NCBI GenBank assembly: GCA_902515745.1
Contig: CABXWB010000008.1
Coordinates: 21,171-85,170 of the forward strand
Direction of reading: 5' to 3'
Length of the DNA stretch: 64,000 nucleotides
Origin: an uncultured Alphaproteobacteria bacterium
GTDB taxonomy: Bacteria; Pseudomonadota; Alphaproteobacteria; HIMB59; GCA-002718135
Every line of letters starts with the position of its first letter. The stretch's first letter is position 1. Shown here one piece after another: positions 10,350 to 25,076 of the stretch. The notes under the pieces are model-generated. The model made no database searches. It was not told where the DNA came from and saw only the letters and a list, made by a program, of their open reading frames with translations. The position numbers and the translations under genes were made by a program.

Positions 10350-10683
10350 GATGGTGCATAAGCCGGGTTCTGTAATTTAATTAAAAATTGATGATCATTA
10401 ATCTAGAACAAATGTCGCCATTTGCTTCTTGCAGTCTACCCAAATAGCTCAGCTGGAACTGATTGCTATTCCTATTTGACCTTGCTCCAAAAAGGGTTTG
10501 CCAAGCCTTCTTTGTTACCAAAAAAGCGGTAAGCTCTTACCTTACCATTTCACCCTTACCTTTTCAGGCGGTATACTTTCTGTTGCACTTTCCCTAAGCT
10601 TGCACTTGCCAGGTGTTACCTGGTTTTTTTTCCAGTGGAGCCCGGACTTTCCTCTTGATTACTCAAGCGATCATCGCACCATC
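10350..10683 (-). ncRNA. rnpB: RNase P RNA (class A)
   Basis: Minus-strand 5' GATGGTGCGATGATCGCTTG...GAGGAAAGTCCGGGCTCC and 3' CAGAACCCGGCTTATGCACCATC; the termini GATGGTGC/GCACCATC pair. Confidence 0.95.
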
Positions 10684-10703
10684 TATGTTTGTATTAAATT
10701 GAT

Positions 10704-11450
10704 TTAATTTTTCGTCAACATAAAATTAAACAAGTGTTTAATCAAAGTATTATAAATGGATTTATTTTTATTTATATCTTCGTTGTTTAGATATCTAATT
10801 CCATATGCCCTTATTAGTTTATTATATAATTTAGCATTTTTATATATTTCACGCGTATCGTATCCAATCAATGACAAAGCTAAAATTATTTTCCTTTTTT
10901 TTGACTTTAAATTATAAATACTAAACCAATTTTCCATAATTTTTATTTCATTATTTTTTAAATTTTTTAAACGCATTACTAAGTTAGAAGAATAGAGTGA
11001 TTTCCATGGAAAGTGCTTACCAGGATCTTTTTTTCTAAATGGAGCAATATCTGAATGTGGTAAGATATTATTTTTATTAATTTTATATTTTTTTTGAAGT
11101 TTAAGAATAAGTTTTTTTAATGAATCTATCATTTGAGTTGAGAATTTATTATTTTTTCCTTTTGGATTATAATCAAGCTCTATCCCGATAGAAATTGAAT
11201 TAATGTCCGTGATTTCTTGCCAAAATGCATTACCTGCATGCCATGCTCTAAACTTATCTTCTACTAAGTTATATACAGTTCCATTTTGAGAAATTAGATA
11301 ATGAGAACTTACTTTTTTTTCCTTGTTACATAAATAAGAAACAGCATCTAAGGTATTTTTCAAGGCTGTATAATGAATTATAATCAGTTGTATTTTTGAA
11401 TTATTTCTTGAATTATAATTTGGAGACTTGTATTTCGTTATATATTTCAT
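10704..11450 (-). CDS. N-acetylmuramoyl-L-alanine amidase (Amidase_2 / AmpD-like)
   Basis: IIIHYTA, SSHYLISQNGTVYNLVEDKFRAWHAG, GIELDY, ILPHSDIAPFRKKDPG. Confidence 0.9.
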   Translation of the reverse strand: MKYITKYKSPNYNSRNNSKIQLIIIHYTALKNTLDAVSYLCNKEKKVSSHYLISQNGTVYNLVEDKFRAWHAGNAFWQEITDINSISIGIELDYNPKGKNNKFSTQMIDSLKKLILKLQKKYKINKNNILPHSDIAPFRKKDPGKHFPWKSLYSSNLVMRLKNLKNNEIKIMENWFSIYNLKSKKRKIILALSLIGYDTREIYKNAKLYNKLIRAYGIRYLNNEDINKNKSIYNTLIKHLFNFMLTKN

Positions 11451-11483
11451 TCAAATTTTAAAATTTAAATATATAAATAAATT

Positions 11484-16510
<5,027 letters not shown>

Positions 16511-16589
16511 TTTTTTGCTATAATACACATATATATAATGTAATTTATAAACTATATTAAATAATAGTTTAGATATTAATAATTAGTCT

Positions 16590-17375
16590 ATGGGTAAAAA
16601 AATTATAATTGTATTGCTTATATTTTTAAGTTTTTTTTCTTTTAATATTTTTGCCAGTGATGCCGATCAAGTAAATACTAACTCAGAAGATTTTGAAACA
16701 ACAATTATAGATAATGAAATTTATGATCCATTTGAACCTGTTAATAGGGCAATATTTAGTTTTAATAATGTAGCTGATAGAGTGGTTCTTGAACCAATTG
16801 CAAATGGTTATAAAAAGCTACCTTCTCCAGTACAAAGTGGAATAAAGAATTTTCTAAGTAATTTAAGAACACCATTAGTTATTGTTAATCAATTGTTACA
16901 AGGACAAGGTGACAATGCTGTTCAATCATCAGGAAGGTTTATTGTAAATAGTACTGTTGGAGTATTTGGATTGTTTGATGTAGCAGAAAAAATTGGGCTA
17001 GAAGAAAAAGAGGAGGATTTTGGACAAACCCTAGCAACTTGGGGTGTGGGTGAAGGATTTTATATTGTACTTCCTCTTTTTGGCCCATCAAATACTAGAG
17101 ATGCAACAGGGATGGCACTTACAATGATAACAGATCCAATAAACGCTTATGCTGTAACTGAAGGAGAAGCATGGCTAGTTCCTACTAGAACAGCAATTAA
17201 TGCTATAGATCAAAGATCGCAAATAATTGATGAAGTAAACGCTCTTAGAGACAATTCTGTTGACTATTATGCAGCCGTAAGAAGTTCTTATTATCAAAAT
17301 AGGGAAGCTGCAATTAACAATGTTGATGATACAGAATTGACACCTATCCCATTAATTAGTATTGAATTTGAATAA
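16590..17375 (+). CDS. mlaA: MlaA (VacJ)-family lipid-asymmetry lipoprotein
   Basis: DPFEPVNRAIFSFNNVADRVVLEPIANGYK; RFIVNSTVGVFGLFDVA; QTLATWGVGEGFYIVLPLFGPS. Confidence 0.93.
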   Translation: MGKKIIIVLLIFLSFFSFNIFASDADQVNTNSEDFETTIIDNEIYDPFEPVNRAIFSFNNVADRVVLEPIANGYKKLPSPVQSGIKNFLSNLRTPLVIVNQLLQGQGDNAVQSSGRFIVNSTVGVFGLFDVAEKIGLEEKEEDFGQTLATWGVGEGFYIVLPLFGPSNTRDATGMALTMITDPINAYAVTEGEAWLVPTRTAINAIDQRSQIIDEVNALRDNSVDYYAAVRSSYYQNREAAINNVDDTELTPIPLISIEFE

Positions 17376-17977
17376 TGAAAAAATATTTTTTTATTTTTAT
17401 TTTAATATTTTTTAGTTTTAAAAGCTTATATGCAAATGAGATTTCAGAATGGTTAAAAAAAGAAATAGATATTATTCTTGAAGCTTATAAAAATCAAAGC
17501 CTCTCAAATGAAAATAGATTTCTTATAATCGAGAAGACAATAAATACCAATTTTGCAGGTACTGGTATTGCAAAATTTGTTGCAGGAGAAGCTTGGAAAA
17601 AATCAGATAAAAATACAAAAAAAATCTACATTGATAATTTTAAAAGACATTTAGCTCTAAATATTGCATCATTGATGCAGGGTTATTCAGACCAAACATA
17701 TGAATTAAGAAAATCAAAATATGACAATCAAAATCAGGTGAGTTTAATTGAAATGGAAATATTTTCAGATACTGGATCAGTTGTTTTAACGTGGCGAGTC
17801 AAGGAGTCTAAAGATCGATTTTTTGTTATTGATTTAATTGTTGCTGATATTTCTTTAGTTGTAACAAAAAGATCAGAATTTAATTCTATGTTAAAAAAGG
17901 TTGATAATGATCTTTCAAAATTTAATGAAGTTTTATTTGATCAAAACCTAGAAAGTTATCAGAAAATTACTGAATAA
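17375..17977 (+). CDS. mlaC: MlaC/Ttg2D-family phospholipid-binding protein
   Basis: Signal peptide; FAGTGIAKFVAGEAWKKSDKNTKKIYIDNFKRHL; follows mlaA. Confidence 0.85.
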   Translation: MKKYFFIFILIFFSFKSLYANEISEWLKKEIDIILEAYKNQSLSNENRFLIIEKTINTNFAGTGIAKFVAGEAWKKSDKNTKKIYIDNFKRHLALNIASLMQGYSDQTYELRKSKYDNQNQVSLIEMEIFSDTGSVVLTWRVKESKDRFFVIDLIVADISLVVTKRSEFNSMLKKVDNDLSKFNEVLFDQNLESYQKITE

Positions 17978-17992
17978 TATCTAACAAAATTC

Positions 17993-19123
17993 TCAATAAT
18001 TAATTTTTAAATTTTTTATTTCTTCTTCAGTTAATATTTCAGGTTGATTAGGGTTGGTTGATAGTTGGTAAGATTTGTTTTCCTCAGCCGATTTTATTAT
18101 TCCATCCATAATCTCTAGAACATGGAGGGATAATTCAAGAGAACATCTTGCTTTTCGGTTACTAGATATGGAATCAATCATTTCTGAGAGACCTATTCCT
18201 CTATAATTTGCTTTTTTGTTACCCTCTCCGTCACTCTTATTGGGAATACCTAACAACATGTTATCATTATTAATAGTTTCCCATTCACTATCTTTTTGGG
18301 ATATTAATAAATCACCACTAAAAAAATTTGGATCAGGGACTATCATTGAGCCATCAAGTCCATAGAGTTCAATAGTTGAATGATTGTTTTTCCAGACATC
18401 CCAAGTACAAAAAAACTGAACTTTTGCTCCACTTTGAAACTCTAAAGAACCCATGAGGGTTGTTGGTGTTTCAACTTTAATTATATCTCCGTATCTTGGT
18501 TGGCTTGTTATTTTTCTCTCATTTGTAGCAGTTCCACTGATTGCATTTATTTGTTTAACTGGTCCAATTAAATTAACTAATTGAGTAATATAATAAACAC
18601 CAACATCAAAAACTGGTCCCGCACCAGGTTTAAAGAAAAAATCGGGATTAGGGTGCCAATGCTCCATCCCATGAGACATCAAATTAAATGTACCGAGAAC
18701 AATTTTACCTATCTTATTGTCCTCAATTAACTTTCTAGCTTTTTGCCCTGCTGCTCCTAAAAATGTATCTGGAGCACAACCAACATATAAATCCTTCTCG
18801 TTTGCTAATTTTTGTATTTCTAAACCTTCTTGAAAATTCATTGCTAATGGCTTTTCACTAAAACAGTGCTTTCCATTTTGTAGTGATTTTGCAATAATTT
18901 CTTTATGGGCAGATGGAATTGTTAAATTAATAATTAATTCAATTTCATTATTTTCTATAATTTCCTCAACTGATAGAGATTTAACATTATATTTAGATGC
19001 AGCATTAGATGCAGCTTCTTTGTTTATATCAGCACATGCAACTATTTTAAAATTATTATATATTTTTTGACACTCAAAATAAGTTTCAGAAATATTTCCA
19101 CAACCAACAATTCCAATGTTCAT
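17993..19123 (-). CDS. Gfo/Idh/MocA-family oxidoreductase
   Basis: N-terminal GIVGCGNIS Rossmann motif, CFSEKPLAMN (EKP), FFKPGAGPVFDVGVYYI. Confidence 0.9.
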   Translation of the reverse strand: MNIGIVGCGNISETYFECQKIYNNFKIVACADINKEAASNAASKYNVKSLSVEEIIENNEIELIINLTIPSAHKEIIAKSLQNGKHCFSEKPLAMNFQEGLEIQKLANEKDLYVGCAPDTFLGAAGQKARKLIEDNKIGKIVLGTFNLMSHGMEHWHPNPDFFFKPGAGPVFDVGVYYITQLVNLIGPVKQINAISGTATNERKITSQPRYGDIIKVETPTTLMGSLEFQSGAKVQFFCTWDVWKNNHSTIELYGLDGSMIVPDPNFFSGDLLISQKDSEWETINNDNMLLGIPNKSDGEGNKKANYRGIGLSEMIDSISSNRKARCSLELSLHVLEIMDGIIKSAEENKSYQLSTNPNQPEILTEEEIKNLKINY

Positions 19124-19896
19124 TAAATTGTTTCTAAATAATCTAAAGATTTAGTTGTGTATTCTTTATAATCTTTTGGATCATCATGTTCTAGTACAAA
19201 AACCTCACATGGTGTTTTTTTAACTTCTGCAAGAAGCTTAGGCCAATCTATGAAACCTTCTCCTACAGCAGATTGTTCACTATGGTCTAAAAGATTTTTT
19301 GTTTCATCAAAAAAATCTTTCAAGTGACAGCCAATAATTTTATTTTTATATTTTTCTATCCAATCAAGTGGATCTGCTTTTCCAGCAACTGCCCATCCAA
19401 GATCCAGTTCCATTTTTAGATTTTCATTGTGATCCATCATACATTCTATTGGAAGCTTACCACTAGGAAGAGGTCTAAATTCAAATGAATGATTATGATA
19501 ACCAAGAGTTAGACCATTATCTTCATACGTTTGTACATATGATGAGAGATCTTTACCAAAGTTATTCCAAGTGTCTTCATCAAGATCAAAATTTGAAGCA
19601 AAATCTTTACTAAATTTTTCTGGCACAGAAGGGACTATCGCATGGTTAATATTTAGATATTTCATTCTTCTAATTGTTTCTTCTGTATTTGTAATTGCTT
19701 GAAAACTTATGTGAGAAGATTTTATAGAAATACTATTTTCATCCATCATAGATTTAAAATTATCTAAATCAATTTTATCTAAATCAAATAATTCAATATT
19801 TTTAATTCCAGACTCAGATAGGAATTTAAATATTGGCTCATAAGGTTGAAATTTTCTTGTGGTGTACAACTGCATTGTTACTTCGTTTCTATTCAT
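19123..19896 (-). CDS. Sugar phosphate isomerase/epimerase (AP-endonuclease-2-like TIM barrel)
   Basis: MQLYTTRKF, LGYHNHSFEF, MELDLGWAVAGKADP, GCHLKDF, VGEGFIDWPKL. Confidence 0.88.
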   Translation of the reverse strand: MNRNEVTMQLYTTRKFQPYEPIFKFLSESGIKNIELFDLDKIDLDNFKSMMDENSISIKSSHISFQAITNTEETIRRMKYLNINHAIVPSVPEKFSKDFASNFDLDEDTWNNFGKDLSSYVQTYEDNGLTLGYHNHSFEFRPLPSGKLPIECMMDHNENLKMELDLGWAVAGKADPLDWIEKYKNKIIGCHLKDFFDETKNLLDHSEQSAVGEGFIDWPKLLAEVKKTPCEVFVLEHDDPKDYKEYTTKSLDYLETI

Positions 19897-20969
19897 TAAA
19901 TTCTCTCCTCAGATTTACTATCAAATATTGAAGACTTTTTTATATCAAAAGAGATATTTATTTCATCATTTAAATTATAATTTGAGCTTCCCTCCAATCT
20001 AATAGATATTGGATTACCCTCAACACTAGTCCAAACAAGAGTATCTGCCCCCATAGGCTCCACTAATTCAACTTTACAATGAATAGAATGTTCATTTTTT
20101 TCTATATTTATATTTTCAGGTCTTATTCCAAACACAACCTCTTGATCACTCGTCAAATTATTTATGCTTTCGTATTTAGAAATATCAATTTGTTTTTTTC
20201 CAAAAATTATTTTTTGATTTGATTTATCAAATTTAGCATTTAAAAAATTCATGCTTGGAGATCCAATAAACCCAGCCACAAATAAATTAGCTGGTTTGTT
20301 ATAAATTTGTTTAGGTGTATCTAATTGCTGTATTAATCCATCTTTCATAACAGATATACGGTCCGCAAGAGTCATAGCTTCTATTTGATCATGAGTAACG
20401 TAGATCATAGTATTTGATAAATCTCTATGAAGTCTTTTAATCTCATAACGTAGTTCAGCCCTTAATTTTGCATCAAGATTACTTAAAGGTTCGTCAAATA
20501 AAAAAACTTTTGCATCTCTAACCAAAGCTCTACCAATAGCAACACGCTGCCTTTGGCCTCCAGATAGTTGAGAGGGTTTTCTTTTAAGTAATTCATTTAT
20601 TTGTAGGAGATTTGCAGCTTTTGCAATTTTTTCATTTATGATATTCTTTGGAGTATTCATCATTCTAAGTCCAAATGATAAATTTTTTTCTACCGTCATG
20701 CTTGGATATAATGCATAAGATTGAAATACCATTCCTATATGCCTGTCTTTTGGTTCTTTCCATGTAACATTGTCATCTTCAATCCAAATCTGTCCATCTG
20801 ATAAATCTAAAAGTCCTGCAATACAATTTAAAAGAGTTGTTTTTCCGCAACCTGAGGGACCAAGTAAAACCATAAATTCACCTTCTTTTATATCAAGACT
20901 TAAATCTTTTAAAATTTGAGTTTTACCATAACTGAATGAAATATTTTTAACTTCTACATTATTTTTCAT
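19896..20969 (-). CDS. Carbohydrate ABC transporter ATP-binding protein (MalK/UgpC type)
   Basis: Walker A GPSGCGKTT, LSGGQRQRVAIGRAL, C-terminal TOBE-like domain (VFGIRPENI). Confidence 0.95.
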   Translation of the reverse strand: MKNNVEVKNISFSYGKTQILKDLSLDIKEGEFMVLLGPSGCGKTTLLNCIAGLLDLSDGQIWIEDDNVTWKEPKDRHIGMVFQSYALYPSMTVEKNLSFGLRMMNTPKNIINEKIAKAANLLQINELLKRKPSQLSGGQRQRVAIGRALVRDAKVFLFDEPLSNLDAKLRAELRYEIKRLHRDLSNTMIYVTHDQIEAMTLADRISVMKDGLIQQLDTPKQIYNKPANLFVAGFIGSPSMNFLNAKFDKSNQKIIFGKKQIDISKYESINNLTSDQEVVFGIRPENINIEKNEHSIHCKVELVEPMGADTLVWTSVEGNPISIRLEGSSNYNLNDEINISFDIKKSSIFDSKSEERI

Positions 20970-20971
20970 CT

Positions 20972-21853
20972 TTACCCCTTAATTGCTCCAGCTGCGATTC
21001 CTCTTACGAACCACCTTCCTGAAATAAAATAAACAAAAAGTGGAACTAGTGATGTTAAAATGGTTGCAGACATATCGACATTATATTCAGCAACGCCGTA
21101 GTCTACTTGCACTATATTATTTAATTGTACTGTCATAGGTTGATTATCCCTACCGGCAAAAACTAAGCCTAAAAGAAAATCATTCCAAATACCAGTTACT
21201 TGTAAAATTACTGCTACAATGGTGATTGGCGTAGACATTGGAATAATAACATAAATAAATATTTTTACAAAATTACCTCCATCAATTCTTGCAGCTTTAA
21301 AAAGATCTATTGGTAAACTGGCATAAAAATTCCTAAAAATTAGTGTTAGTATAGGCATACCAAATATTGTATGAACTAAAATTATCCCAGGAAGAGTTGA
21401 ATAAATACCTAAAGCGTCTTCGATTTTTAGCAAAGGGTAAACCATTACCTGATATGGAATAAATGCACCAAACAAACAAAGTCCAAAAAATAAATAAGCG
21501 CCTTTAAAACGCCAAAAAGCAAGAGCATACCCATTTAGTGCACTTAGACCAACAGAAACAATAACACTAGGGACAGTAATTTTTACTGAATTAAAAAAAC
21601 CTGGTTTTAAACCTTCACAAACAAAGCCAGTACAGGCCTGGGACCATGCTTTAGGCCAAGAATAAAAACTTAGTTCTTTTGGTAGATTTAAAATATTAGC
21701 AGCTCTAATTTCATCCATATCTTTAAGTGAAGTTATAATCATTACATAAAGAGGCATTAAAAAAAATATCGCACATACAAAAATAAAACAATATAATCCA
21801 ATTCTTCCTATAGTTAGATGTTTTGGACGTGGGCCTGCAGGTATTGATCTCAT
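20972..21853 (-). CDS. Carbohydrate ABC transporter permease (MalG type)
   Basis: Six TM; EAA loop FKAARIDGGNFVKIFIYVIIPMS. Confidence 0.92.
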   Translation of the reverse strand: MRSIPAGPRPKHLTIGRIGLYCFIFVCAIFFLMPLYVMIITSLKDMDEIRAANILNLPKELSFYSWPKAWSQACTGFVCEGLKPGFFNSVKITVPSVIVSVGLSALNGYALAFWRFKGAYLFFGLCLFGAFIPYQVMVYPLLKIEDALGIYSTLPGIILVHTIFGMPILTLIFRNFYASLPIDLFKAARIDGGNFVKIFIYVIIPMSTPITIVAVILQVTGIWNDFLLGLVFAGRDNQPMTVQLNNIVQVDYGVAEYNVDMSATILTSLVPLFVYFISGRWFVRGIAAGAIKG

Positions 21854-22734
21854 TAATTGGCCGCGTTTTTATTTCTCAGATAAAACTCATAAAATGCCCA
21901 TGGAGCAAGTATGCAAACAACTGAAATGAACATTATAATTGATGCAGCAAAAGCTTGTCCCAAATTCGCTCGTTGGAAAAAATTTTCCATTACATACATT
22001 GCGGGTGTGGTTGTTGCATAACCTGGCCCACCAGATGTTAAAGCTAAAATTAAATCGTAAACTTTTACAACTCCTGCTGCTATCAAGACTATAGCGGTTA
22101 CAACCATTGGTCGTAACATTGGAAGAATAACAAATAAGTATGATTTCCATTTAGCAACGCCTTCGATACTAAGGGACTTCCAAATATCTTCATCAATTCC
22201 TCTTAATCCTGCTAACATTAATACCATCACAAAACCTGCACCTTGCCAAACAGCAGCAATACATACAGCATAAATAGCAAGGTCTCTATTTACTAACCAA
22301 TCAAGTTCAAACCAACCAAATCCCCACATATGCATTGAGTTTTCCAATCCAAATGTAGGATTCAACACCCATTTCCAAACTAAACCAGTCACAACAAAAG
22401 ACATTGCATATGGATAAAGGAAAATAGTTCTAAATAAACTTTCTCCTCTAATTTTTTGGTCTATTAAAACAGCAAGTAAAAAACCAATGATTAGACAACC
22501 AATTGTGAATACAAAACCGTAGATAAAAATATTTTCAACTGCAACATCCCATTTTCTTTGTTTAAATAATCTTTGATATTGATCGAAACCTACAAAATTT
22601 GTAACAGGTATTAATTTTGAATTAGTAAGGGAATAAATAAATGAGTAAATTATACATCCAATGAATACAGTTAATGATATTATTATCATTGGAAGTAATG
22701 CTATTATTGAAGCAATGTTTCTAAACTTAGACAT
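21853..22734 (-). CDS. Carbohydrate ABC transporter permease (MalF type)
   Basis: Multi-TM; EAA-like loop IWKSLSIEGVAKWKSYLFVILPML. Confidence 0.92.
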   Translation of the reverse strand: MSKFRNIASIIALLPMIIISLTVFIGCIIYSFIYSLTNSKLIPVTNFVGFDQYQRLFKQRKWDVAVENIFIYGFVFTIGCLIIGFLLAVLIDQKIRGESLFRTIFLYPYAMSFVVTGLVWKWVLNPTFGLENSMHMWGFGWFELDWLVNRDLAIYAVCIAAVWQGAGFVMVLMLAGLRGIDEDIWKSLSIEGVAKWKSYLFVILPMLRPMVVTAIVLIAAGVVKVYDLILALTSGGPGYATTTPAMYVMENFFQRANLGQAFAASIIMFISVVCILAPWAFYEFYLRNKNAAN

Positions 22735-22750
22735 TTATTTAAGATAAAGA

Positions 22751-22772
22751 TAGGGCAGGATTTCCTGCCCTA
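22751..22772 (-). terminator. Intergenic stem-loop between SBP and permease genes (10-bp perfect stem)
   Basis: TAGGGCAGGA TT TCCTGCCCTA. Confidence 0.75.
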
Positions 22773-22784
22773 ATTTATATATAA

Positions 22785-24029
22785 TTATAGACCGCTTGTT
22801 AAAACGCCTTCAAGGTCGTCCATTACTTGCGCAACTGTGTAATTAGGATCATTTCTAAATTCAGAAATAATATCATCCCAAGCATTAGTAAATGCTGGAG
22901 TGTTCCAGTCATCACTTTCTCTCATGATTGCATCAGGATTTTGGATCAAATCTAAACCCATTTGCATACATGCGTCAGCAGCTGAAGTATCAACGTCAAG
23001 TCTCATTGGAAGAGATCCCTTAGCATTGTTAAACTTAGCTTGCACAGTTGGATTTACCATCATACTAGCCATTGCAAGTTGAACATCTTTTACTTTTGGA
23101 TCATCATTTTTAGGGAAAACAAACACGTCACCACCAAGGGCTACATATTTTTCTTTTCCTGGAATTATACAAGAATAATCAACCATTGCCTCTTTTCCAG
23201 CAACAGCAAATTCACCTCTTGCCCAGTCACCCATAACTTGCATTGCAGCTTTACCTTCGATGACCATTGCAGTAGTATCATTCCACAATCTTCCTGGAGA
23301 ACCCTCATCAGTAAATGCATTAAGTTCTCTATAAGTATTTAACACATCTGCAAATCTTCCATCTCTTAGAGTATCAACATCTTTATCTCTAAATATTTTT
23401 TGCATGTGAGGGAAGCCTAGAATTGAAGATGATACAACTCCAAACATTCCAGACTCTTGCCATGTTTGTCCACCAAGAGCTAGAGGAATAATTCCTGCTT
23501 CTTGTATTTTTGGAGCACCAGCTAAAAATTCTTCAAATGTTTGAGGAACAGGAAGACCAACTTGTTTATACACATCGTTGTTAATCCACATCCATTGCCA
23601 ACTATGAATGTTCACTGGAACGCAATAAAACTCACCTTCAAATTCGCAAGTTTCGATTAGTTCAGGTGGATAAATAAAATCTCTCCATCCTTCAGCAGAT
23701 GCAACTTCTTCAAGTGATTGAAGTAAACCTTGCTCAACTAAATCAACAAATTGTTTTGAAATATTAAACTGCGCTGCAGTTGGTGGATTTCCACCAATAA
23801 TTCTGTTTACAGTTGTTCCTCTTGCATTGTCACCACCAGTAATAGCAGTATCAATCCAAGTATTACCCATCTCTTGCCAAGCTTCTGCAAATTGAGAGAT
23901 AGCAGCTTGTTCTCCACCAGATGTCCACCAGTGAATAACTTCAGCTTCCATATGCCCTGCAGCTTTAGAAACATTAGTAAATGATAGGGGTAAAAATAAA
24001 GTTAAAAATATAGAAAAAAATTTTTTCAT
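22785..24029 (-). CDS. Carbohydrate ABC transporter substrate-binding protein (SBP family 1)
   Basis: Signal peptide; HWWTSGGEQAAISQFAEAWQE; upstream of MalFGK-type genes. Confidence 0.92.
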   Translation of the reverse strand: MKKFFSIFLTLFLPLSFTNVSKAAGHMEAEVIHWWTSGGEQAAISQFAEAWQEMGNTWIDTAITGGDNARGTTVNRIIGGNPPTAAQFNISKQFVDLVEQGLLQSLEEVASAEGWRDFIYPPELIETCEFEGEFYCVPVNIHSWQWMWINNDVYKQVGLPVPQTFEEFLAGAPKIQEAGIIPLALGGQTWQESGMFGVVSSSILGFPHMQKIFRDKDVDTLRDGRFADVLNTYRELNAFTDEGSPGRLWNDTTAMVIEGKAAMQVMGDWARGEFAVAGKEAMVDYSCIIPGKEKYVALGGDVFVFPKNDDPKVKDVQLAMASMMVNPTVQAKFNNAKGSLPMRLDVDTSAADACMQMGLDLIQNPDAIMRESDDWNTPAFTNAWDDIISEFRNDPNYTVAQVMDDLEGVLTSGL

Positions 24030-24049
24030 TTTTCCTCCCTTTTGATTAA

Positions 24050-24088
24050 ATTATAAAAGGACAATCAATATCTTGACAATAAAGTCAA
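24050..24088 (-). promoter_or_regulatory. Putative promoter/operator of the SBP gene: -10 TATAAT (24050-24055), -35 TTGTCA (24074-24079), overlapping TTGAC-N6-GTCAA palindrome (24073-24088)
   Basis: Read directly on the minus strand; spacer 18 bp. Confidence 0.5.
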
Positions 24089-24119
24089 CCAGTTAAATTA
24101 ACGCAATTTGATAGTAATA

Positions 24120-25076
24120 TTAGAGAAGGTTTAACCAATTAATTTCTTCTTGGCGCAATTCAATATCAAGACAAGGGAGGGTTGTATCTAACTCTTTTAC
24201 AGATCTAGGACCAATTAATGCAAAAGAAGGAAAAGACTGGTTTATCGTCCAGCTTGCTGCAATATTATGAGCAGAACAGCCTTTTTTATCAGCTAACTCC
24301 ATAGCTCTTTTTTTTCTTTCTCTATTATCTTCACTATCATAGCAACTAATAGGACCACTTGAATTCTCACCTGGTGCTCTGTATGTTTCTGCCTTAGTAA
24401 TTTTATCTTCAATCTCTTGTGTTATATTATCAGGTAAAAAGTACCCTCTTGCTTGACTAGACCATGACATATGGGATTTTTGTGAAGAATGTAGGTAAGC
24501 CAGTATATCTTCAGTATTGGATGATAAGCAACCATTCCAAAGAGGCTTAATCATTTTAGCTAGTGCTAAATTATTATTTAAAATTGACATTTCTTGTTTA
24601 TTATTTTTTTCTGCCCAATCATTTGCTTCTTTAAATCTTTGTATTGTCCAGTTTGATCCACCAAATATTTTAATTCTTCCTTTTTCTTTTTCTTGATTCA
24701 AAACATCCATGAATTCATCGATTGGATAATCAGTATTATCTCGGTGCATGATATAGATATCAACATAATCTGTATTCATTCGTTCAAGAGAGATAGTTAG
24801 TTGTTTTGAAATTGCTTCAGGATTGCATTCAGGTGTATGCGCACCTTTTCCGAGTATTAAAACATCTTGTCTATTATTATTATTTTTTAACCATTCGCCA
24901 AAAACTTTCTCATGATTACCACCGCCATAAATAAATGCAGTATCAAACATATTGCCACCAACTTCAATCCAATGATCCCATAACTTAGAAGCCTCATTAA
25001 TATCATCTTGGTTATCACATCCCATAACAAGTTTGGAAATGTCTTTATCTATTCCTTCTATTCTATCGTATTTCAT
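24120..25076 (-). CDS. Aldo/keto reductase
   Basis: FDTAFIYGGGNHEKVFGEWLK, YVDIYIMHRDNTDYPIDE, GGSNWTIQRF. Confidence 0.9.
   Translation of the reverse strand: MKYDRIEGIDKDISKLVMGCDNQDDINEASKLWDHWIEVGGNMFDTAFIYGGGNHEKVFGEWLKNNNNRQDVLILGKGAHTPECNPEAISKQLTISLERMNTDYVDIYIMHRDNTDYPIDEFMDVLNQEKEKGRIKIFGGSNWTIQRFKEANDWAEKNNKQEMSILNNNLALAKMIKPLWNGCLSSNTEDILAYLHSSQKSHMSWSSQARGYFLPDNITQEIEDKITKAETYRAPGENSSGPISCYDSEDNRERKKRAMELADKKGCSAHNIAASWTINQSFPSFALIGPRSVKELDTTLPCLDIELRQEEINWLNLL

Noticed and set aside
10498-10707. 69-aa plus-strand ORF in track
   Set aside because: Lies antisense across rnpB; no protein character beyond chance.
21887-22150. 87-aa minus-strand ORF
   Set aside because: Alternative frame within the MalF-type permease gene.
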